Source: Planctomycetota bacterium
GTDB lineage: Bacteria; Planctomycetota; Phycisphaerae; WQYP01
Direction: 5' to 3'
DNA length: 32,668 bases
Assembly: GCA_021805985.1 (NCBI GenBank)
Contig: JAJZDN010000048.1
Coordinates: 1 to 32,668 of the forward strand
Below the pieces are notes generated by a model, which saw nothing but the letters and a program-made list of their open reading frames with translations, was not told where the DNA came from and ran no database searches. Positions 7,218 through 15,649 of this stretch are shown here, in pieces. Each line of letters begins with the position of its first letter. Within the stretch, counting starts at the first letter, position 1. The position numbers and the translations under genes are program-made.

Positions 7218-9125
7218 ATGGCTTTCATAGGTAATCTAACAGCAGTAAGTTCGCCGCTTCACTTAATTCCCTATCCGAAGCAATGTGAACCCGCGAATGG
7301 CGAGCTTTATTTTGGAGCAACCCCGCCGTGGATTCAGACGCCATCAGACGATCCCGCCGTGCGCGATGCCCTGGCGGAAGTAGTCGCTCTGATTACCACA
7401 GGCCCTCTCTTCATTCCAGCCGAACAACCCACAACGATTCCCATAATCCAACTCGCACTTAACCCCGCCATAGCCCATCCCCAAGGCTATGAATTGCACA
7501 TCACCCGCAAGGGGGCAATCGTTAATGCAAAAACATCAGTCGGTTTATTTTATGGCCTGCAAACTCTAATTCAAATCGCCCGCCACTATGGCCGAGCGTG
7601 GCCATGCCTGCATATTACGGATGCTCCGGATTATGACCGTCGCGGCTTTTATCATGACGTGTCGCGCGGAAAAGTGCCCACGCGGCACACGCTGTTATGG
7701 CTGGTCAAACAGTTGTCGGCACTGAAAATCAACGAGTTTCAACTGTACATTGAAAATGTCTTTGAGTTTTCCGGCCACACGGATATGTATGCTTCCACCA
7801 CGCCTCTAACCGCGGATGATATACAAGCAGTTGATGCGCTGTGCCGCCGATACCATATTGATTTCGTGCCTTCCCTGACTTCCCTGGGCCATTTTGACAA
7901 AATTCTCCGCCTTCCGCGCTATCGCCATCTGGCGGAAATTGAGCCTGCTGATCTGCAACGCCGCGGCATTAAAACCTGGTCGGATGCCCCGTGGACTTTG
8001 TGCGTAACGGATCCCGAGGCCAAAGCCCTTTTAACGCAGATGTATGCCGACTTTCTCCCGCATTTTTCCAGCCCGAATTTTAATATCTGCTGCGATGAAT
8101 CCTGGGATCTGGGCTTAGGCCGCAGCGCGGCCGCTGCAAAAACCATGGGCATTGGGGGGTTATATGTGCAGTGGGTGAAGTTCTGCTGCGATCTTGCCGC
8201 GCGCCATGGAAAGCGTGTGCAACTTTGGGGGGATATTATTCTTAATCATCCGGAACTGATTCACGAGCTTCCCGAAAATGCCACGTTGTTGGAATGGGGT
8301 TATGCCGGTGATCATCCATTCGACGAGCACGGAAAACTTTTCGCCGAATCCGGCCGCGCGTTTTACGTCTGCCCGGGCACATCCACGTGGCAATCCCTGG
8401 GCGGCCGCTGGGATAATGCGACTGCTAATTTGCGCAACGCCGCGCACTGCGGCTTAAAATATGGCGCATCCGGATTTTTGAATACGGACTGGGGCGATTA
8501 CGGCCATCAGCAGACGCTGGCGGTAAGCTTGCTTCCCATGGCGTACGGTGCGGCTGTGGCGTGGAACGCCCAGCAGGATTCCGCGGATAAGCATGCGGTT
8601 GCAGCGGGGCTGCATCTGCTGGGCGACCGCGAGGGCACGATCGCCATGGCCATTGAGACCATGGGCAATGTTTATCAGCGCATCGCGAAAGAGCCGCTGC
8701 CCAACGCGTCCCTGGATTTCAAGCTCATGCGTGAGCCTTGGCATGACAAAGAATTTCTGAATCTCACTAAGACAGAATCGCTTGAGCAGGAATATGAGCA
8801 TCTCACCGCAATTTGCTCCTGCTTTGAATTTCCCGCTGATGCGTTGAATCCTGAACAGGCGTTGGCCTTGCAGGAACTGGCAATCACGCGAGATCAGATT
8901 CTCTATACGCTTTCGCGCACCATAGCCCGACTTGATTTCGTCGCTAACGGGAAGACAAACCGAACAACTTCCGATCAGCAAATCCAACTTCTTGAAGCAA
9001 TAAAAGATCGCTATGGCAATCTTTGGTTACAACGCAACAAGCAATCTCGCCTGGAAGATATCCTGGCCATTTTTGATCAGCGCCTCCGCGAACATCGCGA
9101 AAATTCCGCAGTTGCAAAATCCTAG
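7218..9125 (+). CDS. Glycoside hydrolase family 20-type beta-N-acetylhexosaminidase
   Basis: The protein has 635 residues starting at an ATG without a canonical Shine-Dalgarno sequence. Residues about 10-125 look like the GH20b accessory domain (HLIPYPKQCEP near the start; GYELHITRKGAIVNAKTSVG, then GLFYGLQTL). The catalytic barrel begins with DYDRRGFYHDVSRGKVPT. The candidate Asp-Glu catalytic pair is Asp293-Glu294 in FNICCDESWDLG; by family, the Glu is the acid/base and the Asp stabilises the substrate acetamido group. The C-terminal 200 residues are helical-looking and unassigned. No signal peptide is visible, so it may act in the cytoplasm on imported amino sugars or on peptidoglycan turnover products. 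Family 20 membership is the best reading; the CDE context is less typical than the usual GGDE. Confidence 0.82.
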   Translation: MAFIGNLTAVSSPLHLIPYPKQCEPANGELYFGATPPWIQTPSDDPAVRDALAEVVALITTGPLFIPAEQPTTIPIIQLALNPAIAHPQGYELHITRKGAIVNAKTSVGLFYGLQTLIQIARHYGRAWPCLHITDAPDYDRRGFYHDVSRGKVPTRHTLLWLVKQLSALKINEFQLYIENVFEFSGHTDMYASTTPLTADDIQAVDALCRRYHIDFVPSLTSLGHFDKILRLPRYRHLAEIEPADLQRRGIKTWSDAPWTLCVTDPEAKALLTQMYADFLPHFSSPNFNICCDESWDLGLGRSAAAAKTMGIGGLYVQWVKFCCDLAARHGKRVQLWGDIILNHPELIHELPENATLLEWGYAGDHPFDEHGKLFAESGRAFYVCPGTSTWQSLGGRWDNATANLRNAAHCGLKYGASGFLNTDWGDYGHQQTLAVSLLPMAYGAAVAWNAQQDSADKHAVAAGLHLLGDREGTIAMAIETMGNVYQRIAKEPLPNASLDFKLMREPWHDKEFLNLTKTESLEQEYEHLTAICSCFEFPADALNPEQALALQELAITRDQILYTLSRTIARLDFVANGKTNRTTSDQQIQLLEAIKDRYGNLWLQRNKQSRLEDILAIFDQRLREHRENSAVAKS

Positions 9126-9132
9126 GTGTTTA

Positions 9133-9186
9133 TCCGCGTAATCCGCGTAATCTGCGGTCATTTTTACAGTCTGTTTTCGGATTGCA
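9133..9186 (+). repeat. Intergenic repeat family 1, copy A
   Basis: It begins TCCGCGTAATCCGCGTAAT, continues CTGCGGTCATTTTTACAGT and ends near GGATTGCA. It matches copy B at 9625 over about 50 bases with a few substitutions. It starts a few bases after the GH20 stop codon. Confidence 0.8.
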
Positions 9187-9250
9187 TATCGTGTAACAAG
9201 CACTCGGGTGAATCCACCCCACGCCGCCCCTCCCCTACCGCACGACCTCG

Positions 9251-9293
9251 CTGCATACCAGAATTTCTTGCTGTGACAGAGCGCGGGGCGATT
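9251..9293 (+). repeat. Intergenic repeat family 2, copy 1
   Basis: The segment CTGCATACC, ATTTCTTG, TGACAGAGCG, GGGGCGATT recurs in the same order at 10616-10664, with small spacing differences. It lies in non-coding DNA and its role is unknown. Confidence 0.75.
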
Positions 9294-9303
9294 ATTTTCC
9301 ATA

Positions 9304-9349
9304 CGGTACAACGGGAAAGAACCGCGGATTGCGCCGATAACGCGGATAC
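9304..9349 (-). repeat. Intergenic repeat family 1, inverted copy D
   Basis: Read on the minus strand it contains ATCCGCGTTATC, AATCCGCGGTTC and TCCCGTTGTA. The same three blocks occur at 24002-24033 on the plus strand. It is related to copies A and B through the CCGCGT.ATC unit. Confidence 0.7.
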
Positions 9350-9355
9350 CAGGGC

Positions 9356-9373
9356 ATCGGGCTGCGGCCCGAT
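9356..9373. other. Perfect 7-bp hairpin with a TGCG tetraloop
   Basis: ATCGGGC and GCCCGAT flank a four-base loop. No T-run follows on either strand, so it is not a typical intrinsic terminator. It lies between inverted repeat copy D and a GAGAGTAG-rich stretch. Confidence 0.6.
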
Positions 9374-9624
9374 AGAGCAGGAGTTTCGAGAGAGTAGATA
9401 GTAGAGCAAATTCGGATGGCACAAAAGAGTGGCTGTCGCGGTAGCAAAAAGCCTCCTGCTGTCTGCTTTCCACTTTCTACTCTCAAGCCTCAACAGCGTG
9501 GATTGCTTTGGGATCGTTGCGGTATTGGCGGCGGAGAAAAGTAGTTCTGATTGCCATGACAGTTATCAAATAGCGCTGTGAGTGGCGCGTATGGAGGTCT
9601 CGAAGGATGGAAGCCCGGTACTTG

Positions 9625-9677
9625 TCCGCGTAATCCGCGTAATCCGCGGTCTTTTTTACAGTATATTTTGAATTGCA
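9625..9677 (+). repeat. Intergenic repeat family 1, copy B
   Basis: TCCGCGTAATCCGCGTAATC is followed by CGCGGTC, a T-run, ACAGTATATTTT and AATTGCA. It matches copy A in order and spacing and is followed by TTTCAGAGCGCGGATT, which resembles part of repeat family 2. Confidence 0.8.
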
Positions 9678-9791
9678 AACCGCGTGCCGAGATTTTAGTT
9701 CTTTCAGAGCGCGGATTCTAACCCGCCCAAAGCCGATCGCAAAGCGAATTCATGAAAAGCTGCGTCCGCAACGCGACACACGCTCGCCGTT

Positions 9792-10403
9792 TCACTGCCT
9801 GCCGTTTTTGTGGCCGACCTTGGAATCGACGGATGCCACCCTTCCGTGGTGTCCAAGCCGAGCCCAGTGGCCGCTGGCAGCATCGTACCGGTACTTTACA
9901 TCCTTGTAGTCAAAATAGGGCGCGTGGAGCTGGCCCCCAGAAGTCCATCGGCCCTGGAATCGCACGAAAATGCCGCCCGTCGTTACGCCATTTGTGTCTT
10001 TGGTCACGGCCCTGGTGAGCCAATGTCCCTTCAGGCCGACGTCGGTCAGAAAGACGGTTTTCCCACGGTGCCAATAGTCCAACTCTATCGCCGGTGCGTC
10101 AAAACTCCCGTCACGCGGGATAAAAACAGCATCAACACTCCCCCCCGGCCAGGCGGAGGGGCTCAATTTCGTCGCACCTAACGTGGCCTCCCGCATTCCA
10201 CCTTTCTGGCTTGGCCGCGCCTGGAATATCACTCCATAGCCGGCCGCCTTCGCGTAATAGCGGCCACCGATCGCTACACAAACCCCCGGCGAGCCAGGGA
10301 AGAAAGCTTCAACGTAAGAAATACAATCATTGGCCCCCCACCCAACTGCTATGCCCAGCAAGCAGATTGCGAAATACAGCACCGTCTTTTTATTTTTCAA
10401 CAC
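9792..10403 (-). CDS. Secreted or membrane-anchored protein of unknown function
   Basis: The protein has about 203 residues. The GTG at 10403 is favoured because GAGG ends seven bases upstream; an in-frame ATG at 10436 would add eleven residues. Residues 3-23 form a signal peptide or anchor (KKTVLYFAICLLGIAVGWGA). The exported part is rich in Gly, aromatic residues and Lys/Arg, with YYAKAAGYGVIFQARPSQ, FDAPAIELDYWHRGKTVFL and GRWTSGGQLHAPYFDYKDVK. It has no motif I can place; the pattern suggests an all-beta fold. It stands alone between repeat-rich DNA and a divergent gene. Confidence 0.65.
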   Translation of the reverse strand: MLKNKKTVLYFAICLLGIAVGWGANDCISYVEAFFPGSPGVCVAIGGRYYAKAAGYGVIFQARPSQKGGMREATLGATKLSPSAWPGGSVDAVFIPRDGSFDAPAIELDYWHRGKTVFLTDVGLKGHWLTRAVTKDTNGVTTGGIFVRFQGRWTSGGQLHAPYFDYKDVKYRYDAASGHWARLGHHGRVASVDSKVGHKNGRQ

Positions 10404-10785
10404 ACCGTTACCTCGCTCATCCATATAGAGCAACATGGAATCGTATTATCTATAGAGCGGATCGCATCTGGGACCACAGCCACTTGGTGGTGTGGCTTTT
10501 CGTTCAGTGCGACCACGGTTGCATGCCCATTAAGCTGTCCTGATGCGAATTATACCGCTGGCCCCGGTGGCAGCAACCAGGAGCCTGTCCGAGTAATGGC
10601 CGGAATTGTTCCACACTGCGTACCCTGATTTCTTGTTCTGACAGAGCGAGGCTGCGGGGCGATTGACGAACCTGGTGCGTGGCCGCCGAGTTGCGGAATT
10701 TTTGTAAACCTCCGGCTTAGGCGGGTGGAGATGATCCCGCGAATCCAGATTGACCGATCAAACATCCACCGGTACCTTTATTTCC
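10404..10785. other. Divergent intergenic region with a repeat copy
   Basis: This gap of about 380 bp separates two divergent genes. It holds the second copy of repeat family 2 (10616-10664) and must contain both promoters. I see no convincing promoter hexamers and no credible small gene. Confidence 0.5.
10616..10664 (+). repeat. Intergenic repeat family 2, copy 2
   Basis: It contains CTGCGTACC, GATTTCTTG, TCTGACAGAGCG and GCGGGGCGATT in the same order as 9251-9293. It has an extra seven bases or so between the last two blocks. Confidence 0.75.
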
Positions 10786-12315
10786 ATGTCCACACCGCAT
10801 TCAAGACTCGCCTTAGCCAAACGATGGCGATTGCCTGTTGCGGTTCTTCTCATGCTGATGGTGCCGGTGGCTGTGGATCAGGTATGGGTTCATATTTGGC
10901 GGATTGTCCCAGTTGGCTACCCCACCACACGGCTTCTAGGCCCCATTTCAAAGGACGGCGGGATCAATTACCTCAGGGTAGTAAACCAATTGGCCCGAAC
11001 GGGAGTGACGAGCAAAAATGATGCTGCGGTGTTATTGATCAAAGCGGTGGGGCCGAAGCTTTTCCCGGCCGAGACGTGGTATGACAAAGATATTTTGTGG
11101 CAACTGGATATGCAACCATTCGAGCCACATGCGAGCCGGCTAATCACACTTTCCGAATGGGCGCAGAAACATCCACTTCCGGAAAATCCTAACCGCGACA
11201 GCCGATGGCGCTTGCAAATAAATCTCAGCAGCCATCCGTGGACGGCAGCCCAATATCCGGTGATGGCCCAGTGGATACAAGCGAATCGCAGGCCGCTGGC
11301 GCTCCTTGCCCGCGCGGTAAAGCGACCACGGTATTACGTGCCCCTTGAAAGTCCGGACCGCGGATTAATCCACGCCCGCGTACCGCTGCTGCGGCCCCTG
11401 AGTTTTTTGGTGCAGGTCGCGGCTATGCGAGGGATGATGCTGCTGGGTCAGGGTGACGCCGAGGGTGCCATACGCTGGGCGAAGCGAATCCACCGATTGG
11501 CGATCCGGGTAGCGCAGTCTCCTGATGTGGCTTCGTACTTGGTGGGGATTCGGTTTGAGTCCATTGGGCTGCGCATGGATCAAGCGGCGGCCAATTCAGG
11601 CCAACTTTCTGCGAAGCAACTGGGCGCGTTATTGGCTTCGATTGAAACATGTCATTCAATACCATCTCTTGCGGAGGCCTTAAATGATCAACGGTACACG
11701 GGCTTAAGCATGATCATGATGCTTGACCGGAATGGGTTGATGATTCTCACAATTAAACGGATGTCGAAAAGCGACAAAGAAGTTTGGAACGCACTCTGGC
11801 CCATAGATTACTCGGCAATGATGCGGGAGGAAAACCAGATTTTCGATGCCGAGGTTGCCGCGAGCAAGTTGTCGGATTTTCAGAAGGAGTACCGGCGGAT
11901 GAAGCATCTCAAGCGGATCATCAACGGATACGATTCTCCAGCCAGTGGGATATTGAATCCGGCAAATATTGCCGTGGTGTTGGCCAATCCAAGCGCGGTC
12001 CATCTTGCGTGTTACCGCCGGAGCATCACCACTCAGCGGCGGCTTACGGAGGTCGCCGTTGCGTTGGCAAAGTTCAAAACGGTACGCGGCAAATATCCCA
12101 CAACGCTTTCCGATCTTGTTCCGACCGATCTCAAATTTGCGCCCAGGGACGCTTTCAGCGGTGCGCCGTTTCAGTACGCCGTTACAGCCGATGGCCGGGG
12201 TTTCCAAGTGAAAAGCATGGGGCTGCCAGCGGGTGTAGGCGGATTGGAACTTCGCAGGGGAATGGCGCCGAACATTATCGTTAAGGGCGGCAACTGGGCG
12301 AAGGCGACCAAATAG
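10786..12315 (+). CDS. Signal-anchored protein of unknown function with a pseudopilin-like C-terminal motif
   Basis: The protein has 509 residues from MSTPHSRLALAK. An in-frame TTG at 10750 is an alternative; neither start has a clear Shine-Dalgarno sequence. Residues 9-35 form a membrane anchor (WRLPVAVLLMLMVPVAVDQV). The long middle is helical and rich in Ala, Leu and Arg, with an AMRGMMLLGQGDAEGAIRWA segment reminiscent of a TPR-like helix pair. The C-terminus has VRGKYPTTLSDLVP, then DAFSGAPFQYAV, resembling the tail of many planctomycete proteins and of GspG-type pseudopilins. I recognise no enzyme. It faces lepA convergently, with a shared hairpin between them. Confidence 0.75.
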   Translation: MSTPHSRLALAKRWRLPVAVLLMLMVPVAVDQVWVHIWRIVPVGYPTTRLLGPISKDGGINYLRVVNQLARTGVTSKNDAAVLLIKAVGPKLFPAETWYDKDILWQLDMQPFEPHASRLITLSEWAQKHPLPENPNRDSRWRLQINLSSHPWTAAQYPVMAQWIQANRRPLALLARAVKRPRYYVPLESPDRGLIHARVPLLRPLSFLVQVAAMRGMMLLGQGDAEGAIRWAKRIHRLAIRVAQSPDVASYLVGIRFESIGLRMDQAAANSGQLSAKQLGALLASIETCHSIPSLAEALNDQRYTGLSMIMMLDRNGLMILTIKRMSKSDKEVWNALWPIDYSAMMREENQIFDAEVAASKLSDFQKEYRRMKHLKRIINGYDSPASGILNPANIAVVLANPSAVHLACYRRSITTQRRLTEVAVALAKFKTVRGKYPTTLSDLVPTDLKFAPRDAFSGAPFQYAVTADGRGFQVKSMGLPAGVGGLELRRGMAPNIIVKGGNWAKATK

Positions 12316-12344
12316 CCGCAACCAAAAAGGTGTTATGTGACGCT

Positions 12345-12371
12345 TTCCGGCCACGGGCGCGTGGAGCGGAA
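12345..12371. terminator. Hairpin between convergent genes, possible bidirectional terminator
   Basis: TTCCG and CCAC pair with GTGG and CGGAA around a GGGCGC loop, with a small bulge. It lies midway between the stop codons of the 10786 gene and lepA. It lacks a T-run, so intrinsic termination is uncertain. Confidence 0.4.
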
Positions 12372-12405
12372 ATATTGCGACGCCAACGCACATCGGCACG
12401 GAATA

Positions 12406-14193
12406 TTAATCACCCGGCTCCAGCACCGCCATGAATGCTTCCTGGGGGATTTCTACCTGACCCACCTGTTTCATTCTCTTTTTACCGGCTTTTTGCTTTT
12501 CCAGCAGCTTGCGTTTACGGCTTACATCGCCGCCGTAACATTTGGCCGTGACGTTCTTACGCATGGCACTAATCGTTTCACGGGCAATTACGCGTGAACC
12601 CACCGCCGCCTGCAGGGGCACTTCAAACAAATGCTTGCCGATTTCCTCTTTGAGTTTGCGGATAATGGCGCGGCCCCGGGATTCAGCCTTGGACTTATGC
12701 ACAATCAGGCTTAACGCATCAATAGATTGGGCATTTACGAGGATGTCCATTTTTACCAGATCATCGGCCCGGAATCCGATCAGGTCGTAATCCAGTGTGC
12801 CGTAACCGCGCGTCGCGGTTTTCAAGCGATCAAAAAAATCAAAAATCACTTCCGCCAATGGCATTTCATATTCAATGATCACACGGTTGGGGCCCAGGTA
12901 TTCCGTCTTTTTATAAATACCGCGGCGATCCTGGCAGAGTTTGGAAATATCGCCGATATTTTCCGCTGGCACAATAATGGAAGCGCGAATCATCGGTTCG
13001 CGAATTTCCCGCACTTTGCTTAGGTCCGGCAGCATCGAGGCACTGTCAATCATTTTGACTGTGCCGTCATTAAGTAAAATTTCATAGGGAACGGTCGGCG
13101 CGGTCTGCACCACCTGCACGTGCTGCTCGCGTTCCAGACGTTCCTGCACAATTTCCATGTGCAGCAGGCCTAAAAATCCGCACCGGAACCCGAAGCCCAG
13201 GGCATCGGAAGTTTCCGGCTCAAAGGTGAAGGAGGAATCATTGAGGCGAAGTTTTTCCAGGGCTTCGCGCAACTGCGTATATTCGGTGTCGGGGCCGGGA
13301 TAAAAATCACAGTAGACCATCTGTTTGGGTGGGCGATACCCCGGTAACGCTTCGGAAGCCGGTGTATTGGCATCGGTGACCGTATCGCCAATGGTCACGT
13401 CATGGAGAGTTTTAATATTGGCAACCAGAAATCCGACTTCGCCAGCCTCCAGAGAATCCACACTGACAGCGCGCGGTGCAAACTTGCCCAACCCGGTAAT
13501 CTGAAAGACCTGTTGCTCGCCCATCAGGCGTATTTTCTGTCCGACGACAATTTTTCCGTTCATCACGCGGATGTAGACAACCACACCGCGGTAGTCATCA
13601 TATTTGCTGTCAAATATCAGCGCTTGTAACGGCTTTTCCACCAGCCCTCGCGGCGCGGGCAGACGCAGGCAGATGGCCCGCAGCAACTCATCGACCCCCA
13701 ATCCGCTTTTGGCACTGATATGTACCGCAGACAGTGCATCAATGCCCAGCACCTGTTCCATTTCTTCGGCCACCTGCTCGGGCCGGGCGCTGGGGAGATC
13801 AATTTTGTTGATTACGGGAACAATTTCCAACCCGGCTTCAATGGCGGCGTAAGCATTGGCGACGGTTTGTGCCTGCACGCCTTGCGTAGCATCCACCAGC
13901 AGGAGTGCTCCCTCACATGCCTGCAGGGCCTTGGCAACCTCGTAATGAAAATCAACGTGCCCCGGCGTATCAATAAGGTTGAACATGTACAACCGGTTGT
14001 CCAGGGTATATGGCACACTAACCGCACTGGCCTTAATGGTAATGCCGCGCTCGCGTTCCAAGTCCAGATCATCCAGGAACTGGGCCTGCATGTCGCGCTC
14101 GGTAATAGCACCCGTACGTTCGAGAATTCGATCCGCCAGTGTTGATTTGCCGTGGTCAATATGGGCCACAATTGAAAAATTGCGTATATCCAT
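12406..14193 (-). CDS. lepA: Elongation factor 4 (LepA), ribosome back-translocase GTPase
   Basis: The protein has 595 residues, the normal family length. The start at MDIRNFSIVAHIDHG is fixed by the conserved N-terminus; in-frame sequence upstream is not coding. GTPase motifs are AHIDHGKST (G1, residues 10-18), RERGITIK (G2), DTPGHVDF (G3) and NKIDLPSA (G4). EF-G-like domains II, III and V follow, then the LepA-specific C-terminal domain with GGDVSRKRKLLEKQKAGKKR and the tail EIPQEAFMAVL. It acts on the ribosome in the cytoplasm. It lies 53 bp downstream of the phosphotransferase-like gene, on the same strand, so the two may be co-transcribed. Confidence 0.98.
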   Translation of the reverse strand: MDIRNFSIVAHIDHGKSTLADRILERTGAITERDMQAQFLDDLDLERERGITIKASAVSVPYTLDNRLYMFNLIDTPGHVDFHYEVAKALQACEGALLLVDATQGVQAQTVANAYAAIEAGLEIVPVINKIDLPSARPEQVAEEMEQVLGIDALSAVHISAKSGLGVDELLRAICLRLPAPRGLVEKPLQALIFDSKYDDYRGVVVYIRVMNGKIVVGQKIRLMGEQQVFQITGLGKFAPRAVSVDSLEAGEVGFLVANIKTLHDVTIGDTVTDANTPASEALPGYRPPKQMVYCDFYPGPDTEYTQLREALEKLRLNDSSFTFEPETSDALGFGFRCGFLGLLHMEIVQERLEREQHVQVVQTAPTVPYEILLNDGTVKMIDSASMLPDLSKVREIREPMIRASIIVPAENIGDISKLCQDRRGIYKKTEYLGPNRVIIEYEMPLAEVIFDFFDRLKTATRGYGTLDYDLIGFRADDLVKMDILVNAQSIDALSLIVHKSKAESRGRAIIRKLKEEIGKHLFEVPLQAAVGSRVIARETISAMRKNVTAKCYGGDVSRKRKLLEKQKAGKKRMKQVGQVEIPQEAFMAVLEPGD

Positions 14194-14246
14194 GGGTTTT
14201 GGTGCGCCTCTTAACACGGGCAACCATCTACCCGCCAGACCAGTTA

Positions 14247-15194
14247 TTATAACTTGCTTTGGCAAATCGTGATGGCTGCTGAAAGAAAATGCGGATTTTC
14301 CAAAATCGTCGCAAATCCCCGCGGCAGCCCCGCTCGCCCGGAAAGGGCCGCGATCAACCGGTGGCCGGTCCATAACACCACCGCTGAATGCCAGGGCGGC
14401 CCATTGGTATTTTGCAGTGAAAAATAAGCCTGCAAAAAGGTTTGCGCCTCCGGAGACCGTATTTGCCCGTCAGTATCCACGCACCAGTTCAAAAACACAT
14501 CCACGACATCTTCATAAGTCAACCCCGCCTGGCAATATCCCCAATCCAGGATTGACATAATCTGATGGTCGGCATCCAGCAGAATGGCTTCGGGGGTTAA
14601 AGCTCCGTGCCAGCAGTGCGTGCATTCCACAGAAATATCGACAAGTTGCGCGATAAGCTGTTGCAACTGCTTAGTTTTCAACGCCGCCTTGACGCCCTCA
14701 CGTCCCGGTGCAGGATTTTCCACCAGATTTTGCAACTGCCGCGCCAAGTCCATGGAGGTTACCGCTGTGGAAGGCCGCTGCTGGCTTAAGAGTTTATGCA
14801 GCCAAGCCAAGCGTAATCCCAGATGGCTTAAATTCTGAGTGCTCCACGCCCCTGCTTCCAGTGGCTGTCCCTGCGGCTGCGTGCTAAGCATCAGGTGCGA
14901 GCCTTGCGGCCCAGCTGCCAGCCAGCCAGTGTCAGGACTGCTGGCATGAATCGTCTTGGGAACTGGAAAGCCTGCGGCGCCCAGCCGGGCGGTTAAGTCT
15001 CCGGTGTATTGCAATTGAGCGGCATCAAACGCTGCGGGAAATAATAAAAGCAGAAATTCCTGCTGACCCGCGGTAAGTAGTTCAAAGCATTCCGCCTGCC
15101 GCCCGCGCTTTATTTTCCTGAACCGCAGCACGCGCCCAATATCGTAATGCCGCTCGACAAGTCCATTGAGCAGATAAGCTGTTCGATCATCCAT
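14247..15194 (-). CDS. Phosphotransferase (APH)-fold protein lacking catalytic residues, probable pseudokinase
   Basis: The protein has 315 residues from MDDRTAYLLNG. Other in-frame starts are TTG at 15218 (with AAGG nearby) and ATG at 15203. The fold is that of the aminoglycoside phosphotransferase/homoserine kinase II superfamily. The clearest sign is WHGALTPEAILL followed by MSILDWGY, which lines up with the family's HGDLHPGNLL and metal-binding D-x-E/D motifs. In this protein the catalytic Asp is Ala198 and the downstream Asn is Ala203, although His196 and Asp217 remain. The N-lobe strand EFLLLLF also lacks an obvious ATP-anchoring Lys. A role as an inactive binding protein is inference. 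It precedes lepA by 53 bp. Confidence 0.75.
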   Translation of the reverse strand: MDDRTAYLLNGLVERHYDIGRVLRFRKIKRGRQAECFELLTAGQQEFLLLLFPAAFDAAQLQYTGDLTARLGAAGFPVPKTIHASSPDTGWLAAGPQGSHLMLSTQPQGQPLEAGAWSTQNLSHLGLRLAWLHKLLSQQRPSTAVTSMDLARQLQNLVENPAPGREGVKAALKTKQLQQLIAQLVDISVECTHCWHGALTPEAILLDADHQIMSILDWGYCQAGLTYEDVVDVFLNWCVDTDGQIRSPEAQTFLQAYFSLQNTNGPPWHSAVVLWTGHRLIAALSGRAGLPRGFATILENPHFLSAAITICQSKL

Positions 15195-15243
15195 GCATGC
15201 CATCCATCGGAACTTCAACCTGCCTTTTACGTCAAGGCGAAGG

Positions 15244-15582
15244 TTAATCTCTCACTGCGGTCCGCCTGCCTCCCAATCCTGCTGAACAATTCCAGTATCC
15301 AACAGGACCGCCGCTAGGATCCTCTATGTACTGTAGCATCAACTGCCCCTACGATTCAAATCTTGGTGTGCCATTGTTATAGCTGACCGAACGGTTTGCA
15401 ATGCCTGGATTCAGCGTGAATCCGGCGGGTAACGGCAGTATGTTTCCGGGCGGACCACCAAGGGCCGCTGTCCGGAATTCAGGCTTGCCCGCTCTCCCGT
15501 ACCATTGCAGCGTGCTGCGTGCGGGATTTGTTATTCCGGTATAGCCCGCGTGGCAGGTGGCTCCTGACCGGGCCGTGATATC
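15244..15582 (-). pseudogene. Coding-like remnant downstream of the secreted-protein cluster
   Basis: The gap 15195-15649 has no intact gene, but two minus-strand frames read like protein. From 15582 to 15349 a stop-free frame without a start encodes GYTGITNPARSTLQWYGRAG, ALGGPPGNILPLPAGFTLNP and ANRSVSYNN before a TAG. A different frame then encodes YIEDPSGGPVGYWNCSAGLG and stops at 15244. The residue mix is natural and proline/glycine-rich, unlike random antisense. I read it as the decayed 3' end of a gene related to the adjacent cluster, but no family is recognised. Confidence 0.4.
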
Positions 15583-15649
15583 TCAGCCGTATGCAGCGCG
15601 TACTCCGCCCACCAGTGGCGGCCAGACCGCTTCATTTACGGACGGGGAA

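Larger units (their letters stand above)
9126..9791. other. Gene-free, repeat-rich intergenic stretch
   Basis: This 666-bp region has no convincing coding frame. It holds three members of a degenerate CCGCGTAATCCGCG-type repeat (two forward, one inverted), one member of a second repeat and a stable hairpin. It also contains purine-rich strings such as GAGAGTAGATAGTAGAG near 9388, near short inverted sequence at 9470. Apparent peptides on both strands are translations of these repeats. Confidence 0.75.

Noticed and set aside
6797-7228. Minus-strand frame containing LISE repeats
   Set aside because: It is the antisense translation of the 12-bp ISSE repeat in the AlbA_2/RecG-like gene; the repeat keeps several frames open by construction.
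9027-9493. Overlapping small open frames giving ADYADYAD-like peptides
   Set aside because: These are translations of the CCGCGTAATCCGCG repeats and their flanks; no start signal or natural residue mix supports a gene.
11704-12399. Minus-strand 231-codon frame opposite the 10786 gene
   Set aside because: It is fully antisense to a gene with a clear signal anchor and has atypical composition rich in His, Arg and Pro.
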